From Strix aluco (lineage: Eukaryota; Chordata; Aves; Strigiformes; Strigidae): a stretch of 64,000 nucleotides of DNA. The first letter of the stretch is position 1. Every line of letters starts with the position of its first letter. The stretch is taken from NCBI RefSeq assembly GCF_031877795.1, contig NC_133954.1, positions 10,507,466 through 10,571,465 of the forward strand, written 5' to 3'. The notes beneath the pieces are model-generated. The model was not told where the DNA came from. It saw nothing but the letters and a program-made list of their open reading frames with translations, and did not search any database. The position numbers were made by a program, and so were the translations under genes. Positions 22,829 through 35,187 of the stretch are shown piece by piece.

Positions 22829-25800
22829 GTGCGGGCCCTGCGAGCCGCGCGGGCGGGGCGCGCTCGGTACCGGGCTGAGCTCTTGGTTTCTTTCCCCACA
22901 GCCTCCTGCTGAGGTTCACGGACGGTGCGTTTGAGCCGTGCCTGAAGCCCACCATCGGTGAGCCCGGGACCCGCCCGCCCCCGACCGGGGGACGTTTTCG
23001 CTTGCTTTCCTTTGGGTCCGGTTGGCGAGAGGCAGCGATGGGGAGGCGGGATCGTGCGAGCGCCGGAGGGGGACGGCGGCGAGGGCGGGCGGGCGCTGTT
23101 GGCGGGGCAGGGGGAGCTGGCTGCGAGAGTGGGCATTCGCCGGTTCGTTCTGACAAGCCTTCCCTTCCTACGTCTCAGGTGTTGATTTTAAAGTGAAGAA
23201 AATGGTGGTAGACGGCCACGCAGTACAGCTTGCAATATGGGTAGGTTTTGTTCTAGACAGATGTGAAAACTTCCAGAGCTGCTTTTTGTGGGTTTTTTTC
23301 CTCTTCCCCCCCACCCCTTCCTATGGAATGAGTGTCTGTCATGATTGTACAGCAGTAGTTGCAGACAGGGTTCTTTCAAAACACTAATAAATGCTTCATT
23401 GCTCTATGTTTGGGACTTTCTTCGGTTGTAATAGAGATTTTGACTGCTCTTCCCTGCACTTGTACAACTGGGTTTCTCAAACCCTCTGTGAAGTGTTAGA
23501 CTTGTGGAGATGTGGCCTTGCAAGAAAGGACAGGCAAGCACTTCCAGGACAGACAGCAATTAAGTGGAGTCAACTACAGAGGAATGATGTTCTGTGTGAT
23601 GGGTTGCATGATTTCCTGTAGGGGCTGTGCTGCAGCTCTGTGTGTATACTATACCAGAAACAGTCCAGGTGCTTTATTTTGGATAAAATCCTGGGAAAAA
23701 AAAATATACTTAGTTCTGAACTATTTACTCAGATTTAGTGAGAGACTTGAGCATTTGTTCTGACTTCTTGATGCTCTATTCACAGCACCTGCAAACAGGG
23801 AAATCAGATTGCAGCTGTGTGATCGGGATTATTTATAATATTAAAGCACCACACTTATTCTCCTAAATGACATGAAAGAGCCCTAGAAGGAAGAGATTTT
23901 GTGTGTATGGTCATAACTATTTGAGAAAGAACATGCCGTTACTAATTAAGTAATTGTGACTCTTGGAAAGAGCACAAATGTGCCTTGGGCTGGTATTAAC
24001 GAAAGTAATACAAATGCCAAAACTTGAATTATTTTCTTGTTTTCATTCAGAGTTTGTATGCAGAATGTAGAGCAAGAGTGATAGTCGCACTTGCTCTAGC
24101 CAGTGAGTATCTGTATTCATTGGCTGTATTCTGAACATGCTGCGCATAAAGCAGAAGCTTTGGTGAGAGTAACCAAGATATGTTTGCCCTAATAATCACA
24201 CAGGGGTGTGTCTCCTTGCTGTGAAATCAAAAGCAAGGCCAGAACTTGCACAAGTTGTATGGCTGGAAGAGGCACTTTTGCAGCAGTCTGTAACAGCATC
24301 AGGAGAAACTGCTAATTAGGGAGGAAAAAAACAATGCAGTTGTGCAATGTTAAATAAAAACTTTAATGCATGTACAGTGCATCAAGGTCAAAAACAGGCT
24401 TCTGCTTTAGTGTCCATGTGGGCATAGATGCCTAAAACTACAATCTTCTTAGTAATGATGACCCAAATTAAGTACATACACTGCCAATTTCAGTTTCTTT
24501 TTTTAACAAAGAAAAAATATAACATAGCTGTTAGTCTGTCTGTTGTAATCTGTACATATACTTAAATACATTTTTTGGTAAAAATAATATTTGTGTAATT
24601 CTTTTGCCTCCTTTTTGTTCTCAGGGTTTTTGAATTTCATGTTGCGCTTAGGAGCTATTTTGAAGATTTGTGAGAATAAGTGTGACATACTGCAGTAATA
24701 TTTGAATGAAACTACTGATTTTAAATTTCTTATCTGCTTAAAATCTTAGCAAACCTGAAGTAGTTCTTTCTGACTGGATTCTTATTTCCTGCTGTGGAGG
24801 ATCAAAGGGAGACTTTTTTGGAACCACTGCATCTCCTTTCCTGCAGTGTGTCTCACTGGAAAACCAGTTACTCCTCAGCTCATTCAGTTCAGCTGATTGT
24901 TAACTAATTAAGCCTAGCTGCTTGGCTTGTAGCAATAGGCTTTTATGTATTTCTCTTGAACCCCATTGACTTGTTGTCTCAGATTCCAGGGTTTTGTGCT
25001 TATTGCTTTAACCTTCGATCAAGTCCTCTCGATGCTTTTCTACCCCTCCTTACTGTTTCTTTTGCTGCTGCTGCTGATGTTTGATTGCTTCTGTCATCTA
25101 CTGTCTTAACGGTTTCACATATTCATACTGATCAGGAAAAATTTAACTTTGTTTATCTTGTGTAGTTAAAAACCTTTTTTTGTTCTAAATATATTTGAGT
25201 TTTTGTGGTTTTTTTCTGTTTTGTTTTTCCTCTGTAGGACACAGCAGGACAGGAGCGCTTTAGAACGCTGACTCCCAGTTATTACCGAGGAGCTCAAGGG
25301 GTTGTTTTAGGTAGGATGTATATGGAAGAAAAACATGATTACAAAAAGTGTGGTCTTTATTACTACCTAAATGTGCATGTCTTTACAAAAGGAGGTTGAC
25401 TTACTGAATCGGAGGAATTACAGTTTTTAAAACATTACTACATCATTAGTTCAAACACTGAGTATGCAAAACCACTGGCAGGAAATAATGCTGCTTCAGA
25501 ATAATTTTAACTTAAATACAGAGATGTCATGCTATAGGCTGCTGAGTGGATGAATTATTAGCTTTGTAGTTATTACTTTGGTGAGCTTCTGATAATAAGG
25601 CTAACTGGGTTTTGTGTTGGTTTCTGCCCCCACCCACCATGTTTTTACATTTTTTTCCCCCAGAAACTATGATTTTGACTGTAATACATGAGGTTTGTAG
25701 CACAAGAAATGGATGGCTAGTCCCTTTCTGTGTGACAATACCAATTGGAAAAAGAGGGGATTCTTATTCTCAGGGTTTGTGAAGGCACCTTGCTTGTACA

Positions 25801-28800
25801 AAATACTCTTTCTGACTATGATGCAGCTTTTTAAACCTTAGTGATTGAGTGAATGCAGTTATGGAGTTACCAGTGACCAAAAGTTACTTTCTACTTGGAA
25901 TCTGTGTTTTTAGCAGCAGTGCGTGCATGTAGTTGTACATTAAATGAGGTGACAAAATTCCTATTTTAAAATACTCTGGCCCAATTCAGAACTAGTAACA
26001 GGTCTAAGATTTCAACTGACAAGTCTGATTCCAGTCATAGATCTGTTGCAGAGATGCTTGTGTTCTGTAATCCCTAGTGACTTGGGGTGAGCACGGCCAA
26101 TGTGTTCCGGTTCTGAGAAGAGGATACAGTTGATGCATGTTTCAGTAATTCTCTAATACTGCTTTTTGGGGGGGGGGGGGGGGCAGTAGTGAGCCAGTAG
26201 GGACTAAGTTCTTCCATAATGAAGTAAATATTGTTCAAGACTCTACAGCTGTTAAGCTCCTTTTCCTCTGTTACCAGTGTATGATGTTACAAGAAAAGAC
26301 ACTTTCGCAGGACTAGAGAGCTGGTTGAATGAGCTGGAAATGTATACCACCAAAAGCAACACTGTGAAGATGTTAGTTGGCAATAAAACTGATAAGGTCA
26401 GTTTAGAAATGACTCCTACACTCTTCCACAGATTACTCCGTCATGATAGAGTATAAATGCGAGAAGTGCTGAAACTAACACATCTGTTGTGTGAGGAAGT
26501 GATATGCTCTGTAACTGAAGAACCTAGATTGGGTGAGCTCCACTTAGTATGTCATTTTAGAAGCAGATCATGTTAAAGACTTTCATGGAACCTCTCCTGG
26601 GGAGATGCAATTGATGAGAGAGATTCTCGTAAGATAGTGAGAGGTTCTGCGAAAAAACTGCTGTATACCATTGAAGTTAACCGCAGTGCAACAGTATGAC
26701 TGCTGCTTTCTTTCTGACCGGAATGTGTTTCAGACAGGTGATGGGGAAGAAGAATTTAGCTTTTCAGATAGCTACAGAGTATGCATCTGTGTGGGTGTGA
26801 GGTACATTGTTTGTTGTCTGTTTCTGGGGTGTTTTGACAAATCTTAGATCCCTGTTGCATAGTGAGATGTTTCACTCTTGCTTTACTACAAGAGGTTTCC
26901 AGTGTGACTCTCCTGAACTAGGTCTCTTCTGTCTCCTTGCAAATCTGTCAATTTTCAGATGCTTTGATGTGCCTCTTCAGCTATTTGACTACTGAGACCT
27001 CATTTCTGGCATATATCTTGCTCCTAGTTGATTCAGAAGATAGCAACACATTCATTTCCTACTGATTTGATGTTGCTACTGTTCAGTTTGACCCCCAGCA
27101 GTCTGCCTAGCAGTAAGCTGTCTGTAGAGTGTGAAAATCCAGTTGATTACTACATGGCTGTATAGACTTTTTTGTTTTCAGTAGAACTTCACTTCTGCAG
27201 TGGTGCTTTTCCAGGGACTTCCTAAAAGAGGCAAGCATAACTTATTTTAGTCATGTTCTTCATTCGTCTCTGCAGCCTGATCGTGAAGTAGAGAGAAGAG
27301 AAGGACTCCAGTTTGCTAGGAAACGCTCGCTACTTTTCATAGGTATGTAACCCTGTGCCAAAAACTTGTATATTCATATGTTTATTTTGGTATTGCTGAG
27401 CATGAATGAAGTGTACAGTTGTATTTCAGGTTGATAGGTTGATTTACTTCTTTTTTAGTACCTAATAATCATAGAATACCAGGTTGGAGGGGACCTCAAG
27501 GATCCAACCTTCCTTGGCAGAAGCCTGGTCTAGACAAGATGGGGCCATCTTGGCTAGCTGTCCAGCTAAATCTTAACAGTGTCCAATGTTGGGGAATCCA
27601 CCACTTCACTGGGGAGATTATTCCAGTGGCTGATTGTTCTCAGTGTGAAAATTTTTCTTCTTGTGCCCAGTTGGAATCTCCCCAGGAGTAACTTGTACCC
27701 ATTACCCACCATCTTTTCCATGTGACTCCTTGTCAAAAGGGAGTCTCCCTCTTCTTTGTAGCCACCCTTTAAATACTGGAACATGGGGATAAGGTCTCCC
27801 CATAGCCGTCCCTTCCCAAGGCTGAACAAATCCAGTTCTCTCAGCCTTTCCTCACATGGCAGGCTTCCCAGTCCTTTGATCATCTCTGTGGCCTCCCCAG
27901 CCTGGCCACTTCTCTTTTGGTATAGTGGGGACCAAAACTGAACACAGTGTTCCAGGTGTGGCCTGACAAGCACCAAGTAGAGTGGGATAACATCTTCTTT
28001 ATCTCTGCTGGTGATGCCCTTGTTGATGCAACCCAGCATCCCGTTGGCTTCTTTTGCTGCAGCAGCACCCTGGTCACTCGCATTGAGCTTGTTGTCCACC
28101 AGGACCCCCAGGTCCCTTTCCACAGAGCTGCTCCCCAGCCAGGTAGATCCCAGTCTGTGCTGCACTCCTGGATTATGTTTTCCCAGGTGCAAGACCTTAC
28201 ACTTGTCCTTGTTGAACTTCATAAGGTTCTTGTTAGCCCACTCTTCCTGCAGGGTGGCTCTCCCTTCCAAAGTGTCCGCTTCCCCACTCAGTTTGGTATT
28301 GTCAGCAAATTTCATCAGGGTACGCTTGATCCCATCATCTCAGGTCACTTACGAATATACTAAACAGCATCGGGCCCAACGTCGAACCATGGGGGGACCC
28401 CACTTGTGACAGGTTGCCAGTTTGAAAAAGAGCTTTTCCTTTTGCTGCATTAGTTCATATGCTTGGATGTAGGTTTTAACTTTTTTCAGAGATACTCTGC
28501 ATTGACTGAAATTGGAAGTACTTTTCTCTGAAAGAGATTTACTTCATATATCGTGTAGGCATGAATTTTATATTCTCTTGAAACTAGCAGGATTTTTTTA
28601 TTTTGGAGCCCAGAAGACTGGAATTTTTCTCCTGACTGGTATCAGCAAGGACCTTGGGTAATCTCTTTTTGATTTCCAAGTTTCTGTTGCAGAATGATAT
28701 TCTTAGACTAACTATAAAATGCACAGTGTGAAGATATAAAGATGGGGAACAAATTGTGTTGTGTGGTTTTTTTTTTTCCCTTTAAAAAAAGTACCTTTTA

Positions 28801-29386
28801 AGTGAAGCTTCTTGAAAACTTTTCCAGAAGGAACTGGAACAAACACATAGGGGAAAACATGTAATTCCTCTGCGTTGTTTGTTTCCCAGCTTAGTTATGG
28901 AATAATCATCTTGTAGATTTACTATCACAACCTGAAAGCAATTTCTGTTTCTCCATTATGGAGAGAATGGGGAGCTGTGGAATTCCTTTAGATGAAAAAA
29001 TGTGATGCTTCAGACTGGGGTGCATTTCTCTTTATTGTATTCAACTTAAGCATGCCTTTAAGGGAGAATGGAGAGGAGATTCACCCATTGAAAAAATTGT
29101 GTCTTTCTAGTCCCAAAAGAACTTCTCACAAAGTGCAATATTCCCTGCAAATAAGATAAAATGTTCTCTTCGCCTCCCCCCCCCCCCCCCCCTTCTTCCC
29201 CCTGCACTAGAGACCAGTGCCAAGACACAAGATGGAGTGCAACATGCCTTTGAGGAACTAGTCATAAAGATCCTGCAGACACCAGGTCTTTGGGATAAAA
29301 GCACAGAGAAGCGGGGAGTCCAGCTAATGGAATCTTCAGCACAGCAGAATAAAAGCTTATGTGGTGCATACTGTCCACTTTCTTAA
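22764..29386 (+). CDS. RAB18L: RAB18-like small GTPase, seven exons
   Basis: Rab-family GTPase; the symbol is descriptive. CDS = 22764–22828, 22902–22957, 23179–23240, 25238–25310, 26278–26396, 27276–27342, 29211–29386; 618 nt, 205 residues (human RAB18 has 206). P-loop GDSAVGKS (14–21), switch I TIGVDF, DTAGQ (62–66), NKTD (121–124) and ETSAK (148–152) are intact, so it should bind and hydrolyse GTP. RAB18 signatures include [26 protein letters not shown] and FEELV…LQTPGLW. The C-terminus is CGAYCPLS, with Cys198 and Cys202 as likely prenylation sites. Many substitutions from RAB18 ([18 protein letters not shown]) suggest a diverged paralogue rather than RAB18 itself. RAB18 acts at the ER and lipid droplets; whether this copy does is inference. 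Confidence 0.93.
22902..22957 (+). CDS. RAB18L: RAB18-like coding exon 2
   Basis: Encodes residues 22–41 ([20 protein letters not shown]). The upstream intron is only 73 bp. The acceptor is tttccccacag and the donor ATCG|gtgagc. Confidence 0.95.
23179..23240 (+). CDS. RAB18L: RAB18-like coding exon 3
   Basis: Encodes residues 41–61 (switch I end to the beta-3 strand, VDFKVKK…LAIW). The acceptor is cgtctcag and the donor TGG|gtaggt. Confidence 0.95.
23241..25237 (+). other. RAB18L: RAB18-like intron 3
   Basis: About 2.0 kb of AT-rich intron. I see no transposon, RNA gene or coding similarity in it. Confidence 0.85.
25238..25310 (+). CDS. RAB18L: RAB18-like coding exon 4
   Basis: Encodes residues 62–86: switch [20 protein letters not shown], with the catalytic Gln at 66. 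The acceptor is a long pyrimidine tract ending ctctgtag; the donor is TTAG|gtagga. Confidence 0.96.
26168..26183. repeat. Poly-G homopolymer (16 nt)
   Basis: A run of 16 G in RAB18-like intron 4, about 95 bp upstream of exon 5. Confidence 0.9.
26278..26396 (+). CDS. RAB18L: RAB18-like coding exon 5
   Basis: Encodes residues 86–125, from [10 protein letters not shown] to the guanine-specificity motif GNKTDK. The acceptor is ctctgttaccag and the donor AAG|gtcagt. Confidence 0.96.
27276..27342 (+). CDS. RAB18L: RAB18-like coding exon 6
   Basis: Encodes residues 126–148 ([20 protein letters not shown]…). The acceptor is cgtctctgcag and the donor CATAG|gtatgt. Confidence 0.95.
27467..28430 (-). 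mobile_element. CR1 LINE fragment with a 249-codon open frame
   Basis: The 3' end (reverse complement of AATCATAGAATACC) is at the left, so the element is on the minus strand, antisense to its host gene. An uninterrupted frame at 27566–28315 encodes the C-terminal part of CR1 ORF2 ([46 protein letters not shown]). The element is 5'-truncated and lacks the endonuclease and most of the reverse transcriptase. Confidence 0.94.
29176..29192. repeat. Poly-C homopolymer (17 nt) in a splice acceptor tract
   Basis: A run of 17 C ending 18 nt before exon 7 of the RAB18-like gene; it extends that exon's pyrimidine tract. Confidence 0.9.
29211..29386 (+). CDS. RAB18L: RAB18-like coding exon 7
   Basis: Encodes residues 148–205: the ETSAK motif, the last helix, the hypervariable tail and CGAYCPLS, with TAA at 29384–29386. 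The acceptor region includes a run of 17 C at 29176–29192, then cttcttccccctgcactag. Confidence 0.95.
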
Positions 29387-29721
29387 ATGGACAGGTGGCT
29401 GTTCTGTCTCAATGGAGTGGACTTTTTTTTTTAAAAAAAAGAGGGGGGGTGGATTCCAAGCACTAGCCTGTGCCTTGTTTGACCTGCCACCAGTTCTGTA
29501 GATCCAAAACTGATTAGAAAAATACATTTTTGTTCATTAACAAAATACAATTTATCCTTCCCTTATGCACGGCTGATATCTCCAGATATTTTTCTGGTAA
29601 CTAACTAAAATACTAATTTTTTTAGGAACCCCTAAGTTTGTGTCATGACAATCCCTCAGGTGGTAGGGAAATCTTCAGGTGAATGTAGAGCAGGGGGCTT
29701 GCCTTAGCCTTTGAGTCACCA

Positions 29722-29727
29722 AATAAA
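29722..29727 (+). terminator. RAB18L: Candidate RAB18-like polyadenylation signal AATAAA
   Basis: AATAAA lies about 335 bp after the stop codon. Further AATAAA sites near 31.6 and 31.9 kb could end longer isoforms. Confidence 0.4.
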
Positions 29728-32230
29728 AGTAATGATAGAAAGGGTAAGGACTGGAAAAAAGAAAATTGAATGTGTTCCTGCTTTCCTATCTTGTTGGTTT
29801 GTTCATACGCATATATAAATGGGACTGCTGGGAGAAGGAAAACAAGGAAGTAGTGACAACAGTAGGAGAATGTGGTGACTTTGCATGTGACCAAGTGCAG
29901 AAATGAAGAGGAGGTGGTGGTTTTTAAAAAAATACATATGTATATGGGCAATGAATAGGGCAACATAACAACTGTGAGAGGTAGCCCAGTGAAGATTCGT
30001 ATGAGAATGATACTACAGACTTGTTATCCCTTGGCCAAGAGGATCAAAAGTGGCTTGGCCAGATTGAAAGAGATACAAAGCAGCTCTTGGAAAGGCTAGA
30101 TGAGGTATGGCAAAGGACAGGGAGGGTGGACTGTTGGAGTGAGCAGGTGTGTGCATGTGTGTAGAAAGGAGGGTGTTGCATAATATTATGGGATGGATCT
30201 GTAGTTTACAAAAGTAGAACTATAGCTGCCAGCCTTTCATTTCCACTCACAATGTTTTTGAAAAGCTGCACTGCCCCACATGAAATTATATCCACAGAAG
30301 GGCTCCTGTAGAAAGAGTGCTTGATGAAAGGTTTCAGCTTCAGAAGGGGCCATCTATAATAGGTAAATTAGCACCTACTGGGTGGCAGTACCTTCCTACC
30401 TCATCCCCTGAAGAGTTAAATGCCTTTTGAGAGTTCTGTTCTGCTGTTACTTTTAGAATTCAACTGCATTTTCATCCTGGAGCTCCCTGTAGGCTCATCT
30501 GCTATAGTGTCCTTACGGAATTCTGCCTTCAGTCCGTTCTGTATACAAAATTTGTTTCATACACATGTGCACACCCTCTGCAACAAACACTCAAGTGACC
30601 CACTTTTTGGAGATTTCAACCCTTTTCATTGTGTATAAAATGTCTACTGAAATGCTTTTATGTTGCATTCGTTCTTCTTCCAGAGCTTCCACTAGTCACT
30701 GTCACTTTGTGCAAATTTATGCTGCCTATCATCCTATACCATCCAGACATGGAAATGTTGATCCTTGCTAGAGCTTTGACTGCATCTTTCTCTAGCTATG
30801 TCCTGGTTCTTTTCTGCAACCTTAGTTCTAAAGTGTTTTTCCAAACGAGCTTAATGCATGGACTGCAACCACAAACTTGCTTTGTCATTGTGATTTCCCC
30901 ACATTTGATTAACTTTACAACCAGCCATCCAAGGCAAGCCAGCAAGGTGATTTCTGATTCTGTATTTGCAGATGCATATTTGCACTGAGAGAGCCTGCAC
31001 ATGTAGTACATTCCTTTACTGAACTGCAGTGTATTATCATTGCCTCCCCTTACCTATTCACAACAGCTGTTGCTTTCTTTCTGCATAGACTTTTAGACCT
31101 TCACAAGTGAGATCACTTCACCTATTCTGTGGTGCCTGTGAAAGAGTAACTGAAGTTATGTAGGCATAAGTCTAATTTAAGAGAGAACTGTGCAGGGAAA
31201 GGATATGACAATGACCTGCGATAAAAGGTAGAGCCCTTAACATTCTGTTATGGAAATGTTGACCAAAGCCAATGCCGGATTACAGAATTCACTGAAAGGT
31301 GGTGCTGGGAATGCGTGTGTGGGAGTAGATAACAGGCGTTTGACCATAGGCATTTGTTAACTATATACGTGTGTGTGTATATATATGTGCCTTACAAATA
31401 TCATTTCAGTAGCCAGAAAATGTGTTTTCAGATGTGCTCATTTTTGTTTATAGCTTAGAGGAAAGCAGAACAGGAAAATAATGAAGGTCACTGTGGAAAA
31501 CCAATTTTGAAGAGGCTTGTTAACTTTAACCCACCTATGATCCAAAGATTTCTAAGACTGGTTGGCAGGGATGTATTTTAATTTTTGCTTTGTGTAAGTA
31601 TTACTAGAACTTCAAACTAAATAAATTGTGTTGGGGTGCTTTTAAAATTGTAGCTATTTAGTTAACTGTATATTGAACTAGAAAAAACTATACCTTAAAA
31701 AATGTGAAAGTAATAAAAAAGTATTAGGTAATTAGAAAGGGACCAAGGGGGAAGCATTTTCTAGAACAAAATTAATTCAGAAGTTTGGGTTGAAAGGCTG
31801 CCTAGACAAAAAAAAGCATGTGTGGTCTTAGTGCTAATGGCTGCTTTGTTGAAGTTGTGTTTTGTTGCTATTTTATTCTGATATTCTCAATAAATATTGC
31901 CAGTATTTTCATATAAAGAAAATGTGCCAATATATTACATTCAAGACTTAATTGTCTACTCACATGCATAAGCAAAAATACTAATTTCAGTTAGGGCAGA
32001 GCAATAAACCATAGTGTTCTGTTTCTTTATAAAAGATCACCAAAACAAGAACCTTGCTTTTACATCACAGAAATGGAACCTTTTCAGTAACAGCCCCAGC
32101 CAACTTTTCACTGAAAGTTTAGGAAGCTGTTGAATCCTAGGCAGGTTTTTTTGCTGTGTCTTTTCAACTTGCTAATTAGAAATTTGAGAAGTTCACAGGT
32201 TTTCCTACTAATAATTGTAGCTTTTTTCTC

Positions 32231-32255
32231 ACACACACACCCCCCCCCCCCCCCC
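32231..32255. repeat. (AC)5 followed by poly-C
   Basis: Short AC repeat running into 16 C in the spacer between the RAB18-like gene and MPP3. Confidence 0.85.
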
Positions 32256-33475
32256 AACACAGCTTATGATGGGTTGTGCTCAATTACCGATGACAGCTGT
32301 AAGGGAAAGCATCTTTGTAACTGTACCCCATATTTCCCTTGCTCCTCCTCAGGTTCTCTACAAGTTTTTCTATACTATCTGAAAAGACAAAACAAAGTAG
32401 TGTTTTAATGTATTCTTAATACCTCAAATGTGAGGTATCTGGGATACCTGGTTGTAAAAGGTAGCCGATGATGGGTGTTTTTTGAACTTACATACTTTGT
32501 ATCTCATTCTAGACAAACTAAGATGTGTTTATTACAAAAAACCCCCATGATCTTTATAATTTACAAAAAGGCAGTGGTGGCTGATTATTAAAATATTATG
32601 TATTAAAAATCTGTAGGTATCACTAAGATAACCTGTGGCATATTCACAGGCAGGAGGTGGAAGGAGAAGAATGTACAGTCCATATTAACAAAGTGTTATG
32701 TATTCTACAGAAGACTTGACTGAGAATGCTAATAAGTAAATCATTGGTGTACAGAGAGAACAGGCTGTGCAAGAGTATGGAAAAAAAGGATGAATTACAC
32801 TTCTTCTAATTACAGTTTTCCTACAGTGCCTCATTAGCCCTGCTGAAAAATCCATAGCAATTTTTTTCTTTTCATGGCAGAACACCAGCCCCTTTAAGCA
32901 GACTGCTACAAGATCCCTTACATTCTCACAAGAGAATTAGGTATGCTGTTTTAATGCAGGTTTCACTTTATAAAAACAATGTACACATTGTAAGAAGCTG
33001 GGTTGGGGTATCAGGGTTCTAATCTGTGCGCACCTCATAGTTATATTGAAGGTACTTATTTTATAGTAAATTGTCATCTTAATCCTATTGCAAATCTGGT
33101 TGGAGAAATGGATTCTTCAAAGCCATCTGAATGTATGTTTGAGCTTGATGACTGAAGCATGCCCTGGATGTACTGTACACAACTGCTTTCTAAAAAGGGA
33201 AGCAGTTTCAGATACAGCCAATGTATGGAAGACCACCTGAAAACTGTAGATGTTAACCAAGGCTCATCCTGGAATACTACAAACCATAAAAGGAAATATG
33301 AAAAACTACATAAATTTAAGTGTGAGCAAGGCAGGGGAGAGGGATAAAGGAGAGGAGTTTCAAGTTTGCGTAAGTACTTTGACTTACAGCTTTTGGCACT
33401 ATTTACAAAGCGGGACTTTGAATTAAATTCACCTTCTGATTTTCTTTAGAATCTTTTTTTTCCCTACTGGCAGTG

Positions 33476-33481
33476 TTTATT
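33476..33481 (-). terminator. MPP3: Candidate MPP3 polyadenylation signal AATAAA
   Basis: Minus-strand AATAAA about 1.5 kb after the MPP3 stop codon. Position only; another site near 32.5 kb is also possible. Confidence 0.3.
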
Positions 33482-35007
33482 GTAGGAATGGGAACCTCAA
33501 TGCATAGAGGCAGGACAATACACAAAGGGTGCCAGGGTACACAGTTGGAGAAGAAGATAGAGGTGACTGTTCTACACAACTTTTTGGGCTAGAGCTAATG
33601 TAGATTCAGTGACACTGGTATATAAGAAATGTGCTTTTAATATACAACATTGAAATTTTGCTAAATGCAGTGGAACAAGAATAACATCATACTGTTACGA
33701 TGCAAGGAATGAGACTGGTGCAGCAAAAGGTCTTGTTAAAGGGCACAGTACATAGGGCAGATCAGACCTCTTCAGGGAATGGAAAACAGGAACTAGTTTC
33801 AGCTAACATGCACCTGTACAACAGTCAAATTTTTTCAAACAACTATAAATCATAGATGCTTCTAGGACGTGCCTTTTCTTATTAACACCCATCTGAAAAT
33901 CCTGTATATTCAGGCTTCCTGAAATATATATGAAGTCCTCTAACATTTCTTCTTCAGGACCTGATGTAGCCAGTTGGATGCTCTAGAAGCCTTTACCCAG
34001 TTTGGAGCAAAGGTAGTCATAAACGCTGGAAGGATGATGATTTAGACCTGTAGCTCAGCTGCCTGGTACTTCAGCCTCCTCCTTTTAGCGCCCTTTTCAG
34101 AGCTGCTATGTTGGTGTCAAGGTGGTATCCCATCAGGTGGCATTTGCAAAGATGTCTTGTAGAAGATAAGCTTCTTAAAAGTCCTATTTTAAATCATATG
34201 CAGTCATATTTTCATGTAGACTAAAAACCATCTCATTTATGAGCTGGCTAGTCACACAGGTGTGTTCAGATGTGGTTTAACATTTGTCCTGTGTCAGTAG
34301 GAAGAGATCAGGAAAGCGGGCATATGGTATGGATGAGCAGACTAATACCTGTGGGAAGACAACTTGGAGGCACTGGGAAATCTGGGATGGACATAAACTC
34401 CTCATCTCTCAGCCACTGAAGTATCTACAACTTAATGTAACTGGCCTACTTTTAATGCCTAATTGGAAAGGATTTGCAACAAATGATCATAAGTCCAGGG
34501 AAACATGTTTTGCTGGCCTGAGAGCCAGTTGAACTTTTGAGTAACTGACACGGTATAAGCACTCTCCAAAGGACATCCCTCTCACCTAGCTGAAGTAGCT
34601 TGTGCTGTACACATACTGGTTCCTGAAAAGTACTTTGTTCATATGCCTTTACCCACAAAAGGATGAAAATTCCAGCTGGTTAGTGTCCTAGCACTACTTA
34701 AACTCTTTGGAAGTATGGGACCCCTGTGTGAAACTTTACTGTACAAAGTGCACTATTTACAGTCTAAAAGTCAATCCAACCTTTTACTGATCGCTTTAAT
34801 CTGAGTATTCACTTTTGAATGACAGCTGCTAGTCAAGATTTTGATTCTGGAAGGCAGTGTCAGCTTCTGACTTTGTTTTGTTTTTCCTCATACAGTCTCC
34901 TAGATAGACCAGCAGTTTTGAAGTGAATTTGACATATTTCCCTTTTCTAATCCCTATATTTACAAGACATTTTTACACAATCTTTCCCTTAAACAGATGA
35001 TAACAAG

Positions 35008-35187
35008 CTATGGCCTAACCCAGTTGACTGGCACCCAAAATGAATCCTTGTTTAGTTTCTCTAACACAGTTTTCAGCTGATTACATGCACTCTGGAGATC
35101 TTCTTTCACCAGTACAGTGTCAATTAAATGGCCATACTGCTCTTCAATGAATGCTGCTGAATTAATAATTTCCTGCTGTTCTTCATC
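35008..35187 (-). CDS. MPP3: MPP3 last coding exon, residues 528–586
   Basis: Encodes [20 protein letters not shown] … [10 protein letters not shown], with TAG at 35008–35010. The acceptor is a tandem CAGCAG (35188–35193). The downstream AG gives an alignment without gaps to the family; the upstream AG would add one Gln. Confidence 0.95.
   Translation of the reverse strand, partial: DEEQQEIINSAAFIEEQYGHLIDTVLVKEDLQSACNQLKTVLEKLNKDSFWVPVNWVRP

Larger units (their letters stand above)
25311..27275 (+). other. RAB18L: RAB18-like introns 4 and 5 (exon 5 lies between them)
   Basis: Intron 4 (25311–26277) carries a run of 16 G at 26168–26183, about 95 bp before the exon 5 acceptor. Intron 5 (26397–27275) shows nothing recognisable. 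Confidence 0.8.
27343..29210 (+). other. RAB18L: RAB18-like intron 6
   Basis: Intron of 1.9 kb, about half of it the antisense CR1 at 27467–28430. It ends in a C-rich acceptor tract. Confidence 0.85.
29387..35007. other. Tail-to-tail spacer between the RAB18-like gene and MPP3
   Basis: Contains the 3'-UTRs of both convergent genes and no recognisable third gene. A C-run after (AC)n lies at 32231–32255. A minus-strand AATAAA at 33476–33481 could serve MPP3. I looked for CFAP97D1, which occupies this interval in human, and found nothing resembling it. Confidence 0.7.
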
